This document shows positions 7,939 through 17,360 of a stretch of 64,000 nucleotides of DNA, in pieces. Where the stretch lies: positions 25,493 to 89,492 of the forward strand of contig NZ_JAKOOW010000033.1 of assembly GCF_022288825.1 (NCBI RefSeq), given 5' to 3'. Numbering within the stretch: position 1 is the stretch's first letter; each line of letters opens with the position of its first letter. Below the pieces are notes generated by a model, which was not told the DNA's origin, did no database searches, and worked only from the letters and a program-made list of their open reading frames with translations. A program made the translations under genes and the position numbers. Source of the stretch: Kingella pumchi (lineage in GTDB: Bacteria; Pseudomonadota; Gammaproteobacteria; Burkholderiales; Neisseriaceae).

Positions 7939-8778
7939 TTAGTCTTCGAGACTGAATTCGATATTGTCGATCAGGCGGGTGCCGCCGAGGCGGGCGGCGC
8001 CGAGGACGACCAGCTGTTTGTCGCCGACGCGGGCGGTGTTCAGGCTGCCGGCGGCGCGGATTTCGATGTAGTCCACCTGCCAGCCGCGCGAAGCCAGGCC
8101 GCGGCGAGCCTGCTCTTCAAGGGCGGCGTAGTCGCGGCTGCCGCCGCGCACGGTGTCGGCCACGGCCTGCAGGCTGCGGTAGAGCTGCGGCGCTTCGGCG
8201 CGCTCTTCGGGCTTGAGGTATTGGTTGCGGCTGGAGAGGGCGAGGCCGTCGGTGGCGCGGCCGGTATCGACGGGAATAATGCGCACGGGGATGTTGAGAT
8301 CATCGACCATGCCTTGTATGACCACCAGCTGCTGGTAGTCTTTTTTGCCGAAGCAGGCGGTGTCGGGCTGGACGATGTTGAAGAGTTTGCACACGACGGT
8401 GGCGACGCCGCGAAAGTGGCCGGGGCGGAAGGCGCCGCACAATTCGTTTTGCAGATTGGGCGGCTCGACCTGGTACTGCTGGGCAACGCGCGGGTAGAGT
8501 TCGGCTTCGTCGGGGACGAACAGCGCATCGACGCCGGCTGCGCGCAGTTTTTCGGCGTCGGCTTCAAGGGTGCGCGGGTAGCGGCCGAAGTCTTCGCCCT
8601 GGCCGAACTGCAGGCGGTTGACGAAGATGCTGACCACGGTGTGGCGCTCAGCCTGCTTGGCCTGCGCCACCAGCGCCAGATGGCCGGCATGAAGGTTACC
8701 CATGGTGGGCACGAAGGCGACGCTGTCGTGGCTGCGCCGCCATTGGCGGATTTCTTCGATGGTGCGGATGATTTGCAT
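7939..8778 (-). CDS. panC: Pantoate--beta-alanine ligase
   Basis: The 279-residue protein is a full-length PanC, the last enzyme of pantothenate (vitamin B5) synthesis: it adenylates pantoate with ATP and couples it to beta-alanine. The HIGH-type nucleotide motif is seen as [11 protein letters not shown] (about 26-36). The [19 protein letters not shown] segment, [11 protein letters not shown] and the FGKKDYQQ lysine region follow in family order, then a short C-terminal domain. FVNRLQFG carries Arg-Leu where many PanC have Pro-Leu/Pro-Thr, a mild variation. No panB or panD lies within the window. Confidence 0.95.
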   Translation of the reverse strand: MQIIRTIEEIRQWRRSHDSVAFVPTMGNLHAGHLALVAQAKQAERHTVVSIFVNRLQFGQGEDFGRYPRTLEADAEKLRAAGVDALFVPDEAELYPRVAQQYQVEPPNLQNELCGAFRPGHFRGVATVVCKLFNIVQPDTACFGKKDYQQLVVIQGMVDDLNIPVRIIPVDTGRATDGLALSSRNQYLKPEERAEAPQLYRSLQAVADTVRGGSRDYAALEEQARRGLASRGWQVDYIEIRAAGSLNTARVGDKQLVVLGAARLGGTRLIDNIEFSLED

Positions 8779-8914
8779 GGTGGGGGTGTTCCTTGTGTGG
8801 CGGGTTGGGTTTTAACTTCGTTGAAGCTGCGCTTTCAGGCTGCCTGCAAGGGCGTGGACGGCCTGTTTTCGCGTTTCAGGCTGCCTGGGGATGTCAGGCA
8901 GCCTGAAAAGGGGC

Positions 8915-10747
8915 TTATTGGTCTTCGAGCTTTTGTCTGCCCTGCTTGGCGGGAATTTCCTGCCGCAGCTTCTGCAGATAGGCTTCAATCAGGGTGTTGC
9001 CTTGGATAACCGCCAGCTGCTCTTTGATGGCGGCGCTCTCTTCGGCATTGGGTTTGACTTCGGAGAGCGACTGCACTTCGACCAGCTGCGGCATGCCGGT
9101 GCCCTGCAGCAGGGCGTAGGCGGGTTTGCCGTCTTTGGGCTGGGCTTTCATAATCGCCAGATAGTCGGCCGGCGGCATCATGCCGCGCAGCTGCTCGGGC
9201 ATCACCGGCTGCGGGTTGGTCCAGTTGAGCGCGGGCTGTTTGCCGGCCTGCAGCTCGGCGAGCAGTTTTTTGTTGTGCTCGGTGGCCAGGCGGCGGCTTT
9301 CCGAGCGGATGTAGTCGGCCTTCACCTGCTCTTTGGCCTGCTCGAATGAAAGCTGCGCTTCGGGGCGGGTTTCGCTGGCGCGCAGCACCCATACCGAGCC
9401 GTCGGCGGCGCTAATCGGGTCGGAATTGTGTTTTTTGTCGAAAACGTCGCTGCCAAACAGCGCTTCGATTACCGCTTCAGGCAGCTTTTGCTCGGCGGCG
9501 CCGGCGCGGGTCAGCCAGTCGCCGCCGCTTTGCAGCGGCACGCCGAATTTTTTGGCGGCGCTTTCAAGCTCGCTGCTGTTGTTGATCACATAGTCGCCCA
9601 AGTCTTCGCGCAGTTTTTTCAGCGACTGGACGGCTTTTTTCTCTTTCAAGTCTTGGGCGATGCGCTGTTTGACGGCAGCGGGCGAGTTGTCGAGGATGTC
9701 GTTCACTTGGAAGACGTAGTAGCCGAAGCTGCCTTCGATCAGGGCGCTGACTTCGCCTTTGTTTAGCGCGAAAACTGCGTCTTCCAGCGGTTTTTCCAGC
9801 GTGCCGTTTTGGCTGATGTCGCCGATGTCGCCGCCTTTGGCGGCGCTGCCGTCTTTGGAGAAGCGCTGGGCGATGGCGGCAAACTGCTCGGGCGCGGCTT
9901 TGGCGGCTTGTGCCGCGGCTTCGGCTTCGGCGCGGGCGGCGGCTTTGGCGGCATCACCGCCTTTTACCGGAATCGGCACCATAATCATGCTGACGCGGCG
10001 GGTGGGCTTGAGTTTGTCCTGCTGCTGCTTGAAGATTTCGTCGATTTCGGCATCGCTCACGTTTTCGCGCTCGGCCAGTATTTTCGGCGACAGCAGCAGA
10101 TACTGGTATTTCACCGCCTGCTGCTGGCGGTAGGCTTTTTGGTTGGCGCGGTAGAATTTCTGCAGTTCGGCGTCGTTTACCATAACTTTATCGGCAAAGG
10201 CGTTTTCGTCGGCCACCGCCAGACGGATGGTGCGCGCGGCGGCAACGCTGCGGGCAAACTGCGCCACCTGGGTATCGGGAATGCTGCCGTTGGCAAAGAT
10301 TTTCTGCAGGGCGAAAGTCAGATACTGGTCGCGCAGGCGGTCGGTGTACTGCTCTTCGCTCATGCGGTTGCTTTGCAGGAAGTTGCGGAAGATTTGCGGG
10401 CTGAAGTCGCCGTTTTGGTCGTGGAAGTTGGGATCGTCCACAATCATCTGCTTGATTTGTTCGTCGGAAACCGCCACGCCCATTTTTTTCGCGCCTTCGA
10501 GCAGATAGGCCTGGTTGAGCAGCGCTTGGAACACTTCTTCGCGGCTGCCGCTGCCGCCGCTGTTGCGGGTGTTGTGCAGGGCGCGGTCGAGATCTTCGCG
10601 GGTGATGGTCTTCTCGCCGATTTGGACGATGTAGTTGCCGCTGCCCAGGCTGGTCAGGCTGACGGCGCTGAAGCCGACAAACGATAGGGCGATGCAGCCG
10701 AGCAGAAACTGGGAAGGTTTGCGGTATTTTTCGATCAGATGGAACAT
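8915..10747 (-). CDS. ppiD: PpiD-like periplasmic folding chaperone (SurA_N plus parvulin rotamase)
   Basis: This 610-residue protein has one N-terminal membrane anchor (about residues 13-33, FLLGCIALSFVGFSAVSL) and a large periplasmic part, as in PpiD. A SurA_N/PpiD chaperone region follows (about 40-240), then a parvulin-type peptidyl-prolyl isomerase domain (about 255-355, with FAAIAQRFSKD, GGDIGDI and GYYVFQV), and a long C-terminal chaperone half. PpiD is anchored near the Sec translocon and helps fold outer-membrane and periplasmic proteins. The start is ATG 10747. The gene is divergent from nothing: panC and darP lie on the same strand, separated by uptake-sequence pairs. Confidence 0.9.
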   Translation of the reverse strand: MFHLIEKYRKPSQFLLGCIALSFVGFSAVSLTSLGSGNYIVQIGEKTITREDLDRALHNTRNSGGSGSREEVFQALLNQAYLLEGAKKMGVAVSDEQIKQMIVDDPNFHDQNGDFSPQIFRNFLQSNRMSEEQYTDRLRDQYLTFALQKIFANGSIPDTQVAQFARSVAAARTIRLAVADENAFADKVMVNDAELQKFYRANQKAYRQQQAVKYQYLLLSPKILAERENVSDAEIDEIFKQQQDKLKPTRRVSMIMVPIPVKGGDAAKAAARAEAEAAAQAAKAAPEQFAAIAQRFSKDGSAAKGGDIGDISQNGTLEKPLEDAVFALNKGEVSALIEGSFGYYVFQVNDILDNSPAAVKQRIAQDLKEKKAVQSLKKLREDLGDYVINNSSELESAAKKFGVPLQSGGDWLTRAGAAEQKLPEAVIEALFGSDVFDKKHNSDPISAADGSVWVLRASETRPEAQLSFEQAKEQVKADYIRSESRRLATEHNKKLLAELQAGKQPALNWTNPQPVMPEQLRGMMPPADYLAIMKAQPKDGKPAYALLQGTGMPQLVEVQSLSEVKPNAEESAAIKEQLAVIQGNTLIEAYLQKLRQEIPAKQGRQKLEDQ

Positions 10748-10878
10748 GGCGGTGCGGAAAAGGGGATAAGGGGAAAGGGGCGCATTTTAACGTGTTTTCA
10801 CATTGCGCGGCATGGCTGTCAGGCAGCCTGAAAAGGAAAAAACGGCAAAACGGTTTTCAGGCAGCCTGAAACTCTTGA

Positions 10879-11412
10879 TTAGGACTCTTGGTCGTCATTT
10901 TCGGCTTCGACGGCGCTTTCAGGCTGCATCAGCCGTTTCAGTTCCTGATACAGCGCGCGGAAGTTTTTCGGCGGCTTGGCCTGCTCCTGCTCTTTGCGCG
11001 TGTTGCGGATCAGGGTGCGCAGCACGCCGGCGTCGGCTGCCGGGTGCTCGGCGATAAAGGCGGTGAGCGCGTTATCGTCTGCCAAGAGACGGCTACGCGC
11101 CTGTTCGACCCGCTGCAAAAAGGCGTTATGCGCCTGGTTTTCGCCTTTGAGTGCCGATAAAAAGGCGCGGATGGGGGCGGGGTCGATGTCGCGCATCAGG
11201 CGGCCGATAAACTGGCTCTGCCGCTTCAAAGCGCCGTTGGACGTGATTTTGCGGTATTCGCGCACCGCCTCGGCCAATTCTTCCGGCAGGCCGATTTTTT
11301 TCAGGGTGTCGGCAGAAAGACGGGTCAGCTCCATGCCCAAATCCTGCAACTCGTTCATCTGTTTTTTCTTGGCGGTCTTGCTGACCCATTCGTCGTCTTG
11401 GTGCGTATCCAT
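10879..11412 (-). CDS. darP: Ribosome biogenesis factor DarP (YjgA/DUF615)
   Basis: The 177-residue protein matches the YjgA/DarP family in length and sequence. It shows the SKTAKKKQMNELQDLG start, the LRREY-like VREYRKITSNGALKRQ helix (about 50-65), QFIGRLMRDID, and a C-terminal LRTLIRNTRKEQ helix followed by a FRALYQELKRLM segment. DarP associates with late 50S precursors and promotes peptidyl-transferase-centre maturation. The acidic tail (EAENDDQES) ends just before an uptake sequence. It is divergently arranged with pmbA, about 130 bases away, a pairing also common in proteobacteria. Confidence 0.9.
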   Translation of the reverse strand: MDTHQDDEWVSKTAKKKQMNELQDLGMELTRLSADTLKKIGLPEELAEAVREYRKITSNGALKRQSQFIGRLMRDIDPAPIRAFLSALKGENQAHNAFLQRVEQARSRLLADDNALTAFIAEHPAADAGVLRTLIRNTRKEQEQAKPPKNFRALYQELKRLMQPESAVEAENDDQES

Positions 11413-11541
11413 TTTTCAGGCTGCTGTGGCGGATAAAGCCGCGCATCATATAGCAAAAGCGCCGCTTTGTCGCTTTTGGCGCAAGGCAGCCTGAAAACGG
11501 TTAAAATGCCGCCCTTTCCTTGATATCCCGACCCGAGAACC

Positions 11542-12873
11542 ATGATGTTCCAACACACAGCATCCGACCTTAGCGACGTAGTGGCGCGCACGCTGGCGCT
11601 GGCCAAGGCCAAGGGCGCGCAGGCTGCCGAAGCCGCCGTTAGCGAATCAGTGGGGCTGAGCGTACAGGTGCGGCTGGGCGAAACCGACCAGATCGAGCAC
11701 CGCCAGGACAAATCGCTGGATCTGACCGTGTATCTGGGGCAGAGCAAAGGCCGCGCCAGCACCGCCGACTTTTCCGAACAGGCGCTGGCCGGCACCGTTC
11801 AGGCTGCCCTGGACATCGCCCGCTACACCGCGCAAGACCCCTATGCCGGCCTGGCCGATGCCGATCTGATGGCCACCGACACCCCAGATTTGGACAAATA
11901 CCACGAATGGGATGTCGGCAGCGCCCAGGCGCTCGAGCTGGCGACCAACTGCGAAGCGGCGGCGCTCGATTTTGACGCGCGCATCGGCAATTCCGAAGGC
12001 ACCAACGTGCAAAGCAGCCACTCGCAGTTTGCCTACGGCAACAGCCACAGCTTTTTGCGCCACCAGCAGGTGAGCCACCACAGCATTTTCTGCAGCGTGC
12101 TTGCCGAAGATGCCGGCGGCATGGAGCGCGATTATTGGTTCGATATGTCCTGCGATGCCGCTGAGCTTCAGGCTGCCGCTGCCATCGGCCGCACCGCTGC
12201 CGAGCGCACCGTTGCCCGTCTCGGCGCCCGCAGCGTGCCCACCGGCAGCTATCCGGTGCTGTTCGACCACACCGTGGCCGGCAGCCTGATCGGCCATCTG
12301 GTCGGCGCGCTCAGCGGCAGCGCGCTCTACCGCCACAGCAGTTTTCTCTGCGACAGCATCGGCAGCCGCATTTTTCCCGATTTCGTCAATCTGCGCGAAG
12401 AGCCGCACCTGCCGCGCCGTTTCGGCAGCACCTATTTCGACAGCGAGGGCGTGGCCACGGCGCCGCGCTTCGTAATCGAAGAGGGCAGCGTGCGCGGCTA
12501 TTTTCTCGGCAGCTACAGCGCGCGCAAACTCGGCATGCAGACCACCGCCAACGCCGGCGGCGCGCACAATCTGGTGCTCGGCGCCACCTGCGCCGGCCGC
12601 GAAGATTTGCTGCGGCAGATGGGCAGCGGCCTGCTGCTGACTGAATTAATGGGGCAGGGCGTCAATACCCTGACCGGCGACTATTCGCGCGGCGCCGCCG
12701 GCTTCTGGGTGGAAAACGGCGTGATTGCCTATCCGGTCAGCGGCATTACCGTGGCCGGCCGGCTGCAGGAAATGTTTGCCGCCATCGAAGGCATTGCCGA
12801 CGATGCCCTGCCGCGCGCCGGCAACCGCGTCGGCTCGATACTGGTCGGCAAGATGACCGTGGCCGGCAGCTGA
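11542..12873 (+). CDS. pmbA: Metalloprotease subunit TldE/PmbA
   Basis: A 443-residue PmbA (TldE), partner of TldD. The TldD/TldE heterodimer is a zinc protease that matures peptides such as microcins and degrades unfolded peptides. The N-terminal domain (about 20-130) and the C-terminal domain, with its GSYPVLFDHTVAGSL, FVIEEGSVRGYFLGSYSARK and GVNTLTGDYSRGAAGFWVE segments, are in family order. As in other TldE proteins, there is no HExxxH zinc site; that belongs to TldD, which is not in the window. The gene is divergent from darP. Confidence 0.93.
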   Translation: MMFQHTASDLSDVVARTLALAKAKGAQAAEAAVSESVGLSVQVRLGETDQIEHRQDKSLDLTVYLGQSKGRASTADFSEQALAGTVQAALDIARYTAQDPYAGLADADLMATDTPDLDKYHEWDVGSAQALELATNCEAAALDFDARIGNSEGTNVQSSHSQFAYGNSHSFLRHQQVSHHSIFCSVLAEDAGGMERDYWFDMSCDAAELQAAAAIGRTAAERTVARLGARSVPTGSYPVLFDHTVAGSLIGHLVGALSGSALYRHSSFLCDSIGSRIFPDFVNLREEPHLPRRFGSTYFDSEGVATAPRFVIEEGSVRGYFLGSYSARKLGMQTTANAGGAHNLVLGATCAGREDLLRQMGSGLLLTELMGQGVNTLTGDYSRGAAGFWVENGVIAYPVSGITVAGRLQEMFAAIEGIADDALPRAGNRVGSILVGKMTVAGS

Positions 12874-12887
12874 TTCCGTCCGCCGCC

Positions 12888-12973
12888 TTTCAGGCAGCCT
12901 GAAAGCCGGTTTTGCCCGTTTTTTCCCTTTTCAGGCAGCCTGAACCGCCGTTTTCCCATTTTCAGGCTGCCTT
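12888..12973. repeat. Three uptake sequences between pmbA and ruvB
   Basis: Three uptake-sequence copies sit within about 85 bases, two forward and one reverse, filling the whole pmbA-ruvB gap. The reverse copy could pair with either forward copy. Confidence 0.7.
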
Positions 12974-12991
12974 GCTCAAAGCCCAATCCCT

Positions 12992-14023
12992 ATGCTCGAA
13001 ACCGACAATCTTACTTCCCACGCCGCGCCGCGCATGGTGGCGGCGCAGAAAATGTCCGCCCAGGAAGAGCAGCTCGAACGCGCCCTGCGGCCGAAAACGC
13101 TGGCCGACTACATCGGCCAGCACAAGGCCAAATCGCAGCTGGAAATTTTTATTCAGGCTGCCCGTGCGCGCGGCGAAGCGCTCGACCACACCCTGCTGTT
13201 CGGCCCGCCCGGGCTGGGCAAAACCACGCTGGCGCACATTATCGCCAAAGAATTGGGCGTCAACCTGCGCCAGACCAGCGGCCCGGTGCTCGAGCGTGCC
13301 GGCGATTTGGCGGCGCTGCTCACCAATCTCGAGCCGCACGACGTGTTGTTTATCGACGAAATCCACCGGCTCAGCCCCGTGGTTGAAGAAATCCTTTATC
13401 CCGCGCTCGAAGACTACCAGCTCGACATTATGATCGGCGAAGGCCCCGCCGCCCGCTCGGTGAAAATCGACCTGCCGCCCTTCACGCTGGTGGGCGCCAC
13501 CACCCGCGCCGGCATGCTCACCAACCCGCTGCGCGACCGTTTCGGCATCGTTTCGCGCCTGGAGTTTTACCGCGCCGACGATTTGTCCACCATCGTCGCC
13601 CGTTCGGCAGAGCTGCTGCAAATGGCGCTCGATGAAGACGGCGCGCTGGAAATTGCCCGCCGCAGCCGCGGCACCCCGCGCATCGCCAACCGCCTGCTGC
13701 GCCGCGTGCGCGACTACGCCGAAGTCAAACACGGCGGCCGCGCCGATGCCGCCGTGGCCGATGCCGCGCTGTCGATGCTCGATGTCGATGCCGTCGGCCT
13801 GGACATGATGGACCGCAAATTTCTCGAAGCCGTGCTCTTCAAATTCGGCGGCGGCCCCGTCGGCCTGGAAAACGTCGCCGCCGCCATCGGCGAGAGTCCC
13901 GACACCATCGAGGACGTAATCGAACCCTATCTGATCCAGCAGGGTTTTTTGCAGCGCACCCCGCGCGGCCGCGTCGCCACCGAATTGAGCTACCGCCACT
14001 TCGGCTTGCCGCCGGCAGAATAA
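12992..14023 (+). CDS. ruvB: Holliday junction branch-migration ATPase RuvB
   Basis: The 343-residue protein is a complete RuvB, the hexameric AAA+ motor that drives RuvA-bound Holliday junction branch migration during recombination repair. Visible are Walker A ([11 protein letters not shown], about 71-81), Walker B (LFIDEIHRL, about 117-125), sensor I and arginine-finger segments ([19 protein letters not shown]) and the C-terminal winged helix (about 265-335, including [11 protein letters not shown] and [14 protein letters not shown]). ruvA and ruvC are not adjacent, as is usual in Neisseria. Confidence 0.98.
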   Translation: MLETDNLTSHAAPRMVAAQKMSAQEEQLERALRPKTLADYIGQHKAKSQLEIFIQAARARGEALDHTLLFGPPGLGKTTLAHIIAKELGVNLRQTSGPVLERAGDLAALLTNLEPHDVLFIDEIHRLSPVVEEILYPALEDYQLDIMIGEGPAARSVKIDLPPFTLVGATTRAGMLTNPLRDRFGIVSRLEFYRADDLSTIVARSAELLQMALDEDGALEIARRSRGTPRIANRLLRRVRDYAEVKHGGRADAAVADAALSMLDVDAVGLDMMDRKFLEAVLFKFGGGPVGLENVAAAIGESPDTIEDVIEPYLIQQGFLQRTPRGRVATELSYRHFGLPPAE

Positions 14024-14181
14024 CAAACAGGCAGCCTGAAAAGCGGGTTTGGGCTGTTGGTGGCGGATGTCTGTTCGCCCGCCGTGTTGTTTGGCCGGAC
14101 GGCGCTTGCTTGTTCCGTCGTTTGCGTGCCGCCCAACCGTTTGCACATGGTTTTGTTGTTTTTGGATTGTCCGAACGTTTC

Positions 14182-14232
14182 GGTGTGCGGTGCGCACCCT
14201 ACGCCCGATCTTGTAGGGTGCGCACCGCGCAC
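14182..14232. repeat. Inverted GTAGGGTGCGCACC repeat pair
   Basis: GGTGTGCGGTGCGCACCCTAC and its near-complement are separated by 10 bases, forming a 20-bp imperfect hairpin. The core recurs at 15108, 15799, 20475, 35755, 51841, 51899, 51942 and 57269. It fills the middle of the 330-base ruvB-WYL regulator gap; the rest holds two uptake sequences and no gene I can support. Confidence 0.75.
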
Positions 14233-14356
14233 CAAAAACACAAATACCGCCGCTTTTCCCGCAATGCCCCTTACACCTTTCAGGCTGCCTTGCCGGCCAA
14301 AGCAGCCTGAATAAGCGTCCGCCCGTTCCGTTTCCCTTATTTCACCCCCCGATCCC

Positions 14357-15058
14357 ATGAGCCGCACCCAACGCCTGCTGCAACTGTCCGACCTGCTGCG
14401 CCGCAGCCGCCGCCCGCTGCCGGCGCAGGAAATGGCTGCCGAGCTGCAAATCAGCGTGCGCACCGTTTACCGCGACATCGCCCTGCTGCGCGCGCAGGGT
14501 GCCGACATCCGCGGCGAAGCCGGCGTCGGCTTTGAATGGCGCGGCGGCTGGCTGATGCCGCCGGCCGCCTTTGGGCAGGACGAACTGGCCGCGCTGCTGC
14601 TCGGCCTGCGCTGGGCGGCGCGGCAGGGCGGCGCCGGCGAAGCCGCCCGCTCGGCGCTGGAAAAAATCCGCGCCCTGATTCCGCCGGCCGCCGCCGAGCT
14701 GGAAAACATGGCGCTCTATCCGCTTGCCGATGCCGGCTGTACGCCGCAGGAAGCGCAGGTGCTGGAGCATATCCGCGCCGCGCTCGGCAGCGGCCGTTAC
14801 CTGTGTTTCGACTATACCGACGCCGAAGGACGCGCCAGCCGCCGCCAAGTCCAGCCGGTGGCGGTCGGCTATTTCGGCGACCGCGGCGTGCGCCTGCTCG
14901 CCGCCTGGTGCTGCCTGCGCGGTGACTTCCGCCATTTCCGCTGCGACCGTATCAGCCGCATTGAAACCGGCGCCGCCGCCGCTACACCCCACCGCCTGTT
15001 GCTGCAGCGCTGGCGCGAACAAGACTGCGGCGGCGCTTTGATCGATTTCGATTTTTGA
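14357..15058 (+). CDS. YafY-type DNA-binding regulator (HTH plus WYL domain)
   Basis: The 233-residue protein starts with a DeoR-like winged helix (about residues 1-60; RTQRLLQLSDLLRR, then AAELQISVRTVYRDIALLRAQG as the recognition region) and continues with a WYL-type ligand domain (about 130-215; RYLCFDYTDAEG, then VGYFGDRGVRLLAAWC and FRHFRCDRIS). WYL regulators sense nucleic acid or nucleotide ligands and often control stress or defence genes. No divergent target gene is evident; the neighbours are ruvB and a LprI-like gene. Confidence 0.85.
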   Translation: MSRTQRLLQLSDLLRRSRRPLPAQEMAAELQISVRTVYRDIALLRAQGADIRGEAGVGFEWRGGWLMPPAAFGQDELAALLLGLRWAARQGGAGEAARSALEKIRALIPPAAAELENMALYPLADAGCTPQEAQVLEHIRAALGSGRYLCFDYTDAEGRASRRQVQPVAVGYFGDRGVRLLAAWCCLRGDFRHFRCDRISRIETGAAAATPHRLLLQRWREQDCGGALIDFDF

Positions 15059-15088
15059 GCACCGTACCGTTTGGCCGCATAGCGAAAG

Positions 15089-15159
15089 CAGCCTGAAAGC
15101 CTAAGCCGTAGGGTGCGCCACGCGCACCGAAACGCCGCCCAAATGCTTTCAGGCTGCCT
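15089..15159. repeat. 71-bp element, left copy, flanking the LprI-like gene
   Basis: This element begins with GCAGCCTGAAAGC, contains GTAGGGTGCGCCACGCGCACC (15108-15128) and ends with a reverse uptake sequence. Its reverse complement aligns along the full length with 15770-15840, so two inverted copies bracket the gene at 15309-15683. Confidence 0.75.
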
Positions 15160-15308
15160 TTAAGCAAACCGGCATGCAGCAATATCGCCGGCCAGCAGCC
15201 GGAGAGTTTGACGAGTACGCCAAGACGGCAGGGAAAGCACAAAAATGCCCGAACGATTAGTCCTGTGTTTATACTTCCAAGCTTCAAATTTCCATTCGGA
15301 GTGCAGTT

Positions 15309-15683
15309 GTGAAAACGTTTTTTCCTGCTTTTTTGCTTGGCATGGTTCTGTCTGCAACAGTATACGGATATGATGTGCCCATCTACGTCGATCCGCGCTG
15401 CGTGGGCTTGGAAGGTATCGATTTGGCCAATTGCAGCTTTTATCTTGAGAAGCGCACGAAAGCCAAACTGCGCAAAACCTATCTGAAAGCATTGGGCTAT
15501 ACGGTAGAAAAAAGGCATCTGCGCCAATCGCAGAAGCTGTGGGAGCAGTTCGCGCAGTATGAATGCACGCAGGATAACGGCAATACTTCGTCTTATGTGC
15601 CCGTCCATTTTGCTTTTTGCTATGTCCGCAAGATGGATCAGCGCGACAGGGAAATCCGTCAGATGTATCCCTTTGCGTTTTAA
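15309..15683 (+). CDS. Small secreted LprI-like (DUF1311) protein
   Basis: This 124-residue protein has a signal peptide (MKTFFPAFLLGMVLSATVYG) and a small mature domain with cysteines near residues 33, 40, 82 and 98. The order of an N-terminal CxxxxxxC, then a helix, and LRQSQKLWEQFAQYECT resembles the DUF1311/LprI lysozyme-inhibitor fold (pattern L-x-Q-x-x-W-x-x-x-R/A-x-x-C). If right, it would protect peptidoglycan from host lysozyme, but the match is by eye and moderate. The start is GTG with a CGGAG site before it. Base use is more AT-rich than its neighbours and inverted 71-bp elements bracket it, suggesting acquisition. Confidence 0.55.
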   Translation: MKTFFPAFLLGMVLSATVYGYDVPIYVDPRCVGLEGIDLANCSFYLEKRTKAKLRKTYLKALGYTVEKRHLRQSQKLWEQFAQYECTQDNGNTSSYVPVHFAFCYVRKMDQRDREIRQMYPFAF

Positions 15684-15710
15684 CGGCAACGCCAATGCGG
15701 CAGCCTGAAA

Positions 15711-15752
15711 AAAAGCAGCCTGAAACGGGAAAGTCCGTTTCAGGCTGCTTTT
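15711..15752 (+). terminator. Rho-independent terminator after the LprI-like gene
   Basis: AAAAGCAGCCTGAAACGG pairs with CCGTTTCAGGCTGCTTTT around a GAAAGT loop and ends in a T run. The stem is built from two uptake sequences. Confidence 0.8.
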
Positions 15753-15769
15753 TATTGCCGGTAGATTGG

Positions 15770-15840
15770 GTAGCCTGAAAGCGTTTGGGCGGTGTTTCGG
15801 TGCGCAGGGCGCACCCTACAGCTTGGGTTTTCAGGCTGCC
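15770..15840. repeat. 71-bp element, right copy (inverted)
   Basis: Inverted mate of 15089-15159. It starts with TAGCCTGAAAGCG, has the GGTGCGCAGGGCGCACCCTAC core (15799-15819) and ends with a reverse uptake sequence. The leading TAGCCTGAA is a degenerate uptake sequence. Confidence 0.75.
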
Positions 15841-15869
15841 GGAAAGCCCCAAACCGGTGGCCGCTGGCC

Positions 15870-17339
15870 TTACAGCAGCGGGCTGACCAGCCGCACGCAG
15901 CGTTCGGCGAAGCGGCGCAGGGGGCGGCGCTGCTGCCAGCGCTGGGGGTCGAGTGCTTCGCTGTGCGCCAGATAGCTTTGCAGCAGCGCGGCGATGTCGG
16001 CGGCGGTGTCGCTGCCGTAGGCCATCAGGCTGACTTCGAGGTTGAGATAAAAGCTGCGCATGTCGATATTGACGGTGCCGAACAGGGCGAAGCGGCCGTC
16101 CACCAGCACGGCTTTGGTGTGCAGCAGGCCGCCGTCGAACATCCGCAGTTTGACGCCGGCGGCCAGTAGCGGCTGGTAGTAGGCTGCGGCGGCGTAGCGC
16201 ACCAATCGGGAATCGACGCGGCGCGGCATAATCAGGGTAACGTCCACGCCGCGGCGGGCGGTGGTGATCAGGGTGTTGAGCAGGGCTTCGTCGGGTACGA
16301 AATAGGGGGTGCTGATCAGCACGCTTTCTTGGGCGATATTGAGCGCGTTGGTCAGCACGTCGTAAACCAGCGAGCTGTCGCCGCCGGGGTGGGAGGGCAG
16401 CACCTGCAGCTGGCGGCCGTCGGCGGTGCTGCCGGCGGCGGGGGCGAAATCGGGCATTTCGGCGGTGTAGTGGCTCAGGTAGGTGATGGTTTCGTCGAGA
16501 TTACGGTTGGTTTCGCCCGCCCAGTCGCCGTAGAACACCGCTGCCAGCTCTTGGGCGGCGGGACCTTCGCAGCGCAGCACGGCATCGACCCATTCGCCGA
16601 CGCCGGCGCTTTGCTTGAACAGGCGCGGATCGACCAGGTTGTAGCTGCCGGTGTAGGCGGTGCGGTAGTCGGTAACCAGAATCTTGCGGTGGTTGCGCAA
16701 ATCGCTGCGCACCCACAGCGAGCGCCACAGGGCAAAGGGCAGGGCAGGGGTAACTTCGACGCCGGCCTGCCGCAGCCGCGCCGGCCAGCCGGAGCGCCAA
16801 AAGGCGGCGCTGCCCAGCGAATCGGCCAAGAGCTGGCAGCGCACGCCGCGCTGTGCCGCGCGCATCAGCGCTTCGAGTACGGCGGCAACGCGACCGCTGC
16901 CGTCGACAATATAAAACGCCATCAGGCAGCAGTGTTGCGCGGCGTCGATGTCGGCGGCAAAGGACTGCAGAATCTCGTCGGTATCGGACAAAAGGCGCAC
17001 GTGGTTGCCGCCGGTAACGGGATGGCCGCTACTGATGCGCACTAGATGGGCCAGCTGGGCGAAGCGTTTTTCCGCCGGTTCGGTGGTCTGCGGCGGCATA
17101 AAGCGGTCGGCAAAGGCGTCGTGAAAGGCCAGAAGCTCGGCCTGGCGCACTGCCCGCCCGCGCCCGAGACGCGGCTCGCCGATTAAGAGATACAGCAGCA
17201 CGCCGAATACGGGGAAGGCAAACAACAGCGCCAGCCACGCCAGCGCGGCGCTGCCGGAGCGGCGGGCGTAAATCACGCGCAGGGCGACGGTTAGGGTTAA
17301 AGCAAAGTGGCTGAGAATCAGAATGTCCGACCAGTTCAT
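15870..17339 (-). CDS. cls: Cardiolipin synthase (phospholipase D family)
   Basis: The 489-residue protein has two N-terminal hydrophobic segments (about 4-24 and 32-53) and two HKD catalytic motifs: HRKILVTDYRTAYTGSYN beginning at His217 and HTKAVLVDGRFALFGTVN beginning at His407. The spacing and membrane anchors are those of bacterial cardiolipin synthase, which condenses two phosphatidylglycerols (ClsA type) into cardiolipin plus glycerol in the inner membrane. The start is ATG 17339, just beside an uptake-sequence cluster. It is transcribed away from the LprI-like gene's terminator and appears monocistronic. Confidence 0.92.
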   Translation of the reverse strand: MNWSDILILSHFALTLTVALRVIYARRSGSAALAWLALLFAFPVFGVLLYLLIGEPRLGRGRAVRQAELLAFHDAFADRFMPPQTTEPAEKRFAQLAHLVRISSGHPVTGGNHVRLLSDTDEILQSFAADIDAAQHCCLMAFYIVDGSGRVAAVLEALMRAAQRGVRCQLLADSLGSAAFWRSGWPARLRQAGVEVTPALPFALWRSLWVRSDLRNHRKILVTDYRTAYTGSYNLVDPRLFKQSAGVGEWVDAVLRCEGPAAQELAAVFYGDWAGETNRNLDETITYLSHYTAEMPDFAPAAGSTADGRQLQVLPSHPGGDSSLVYDVLTNALNIAQESVLISTPYFVPDEALLNTLITTARRGVDVTLIMPRRVDSRLVRYAAAAYYQPLLAAGVKLRMFDGGLLHTKAVLVDGRFALFGTVNIDMRSFYLNLEVSLMAYGSDTAADIAALLQSYLAHSEALDPQRWQQRRPLRRFAERCVRLVSPLL

Positions 17340-17360
17340 TAGCGATACTCCGTGAATAAA

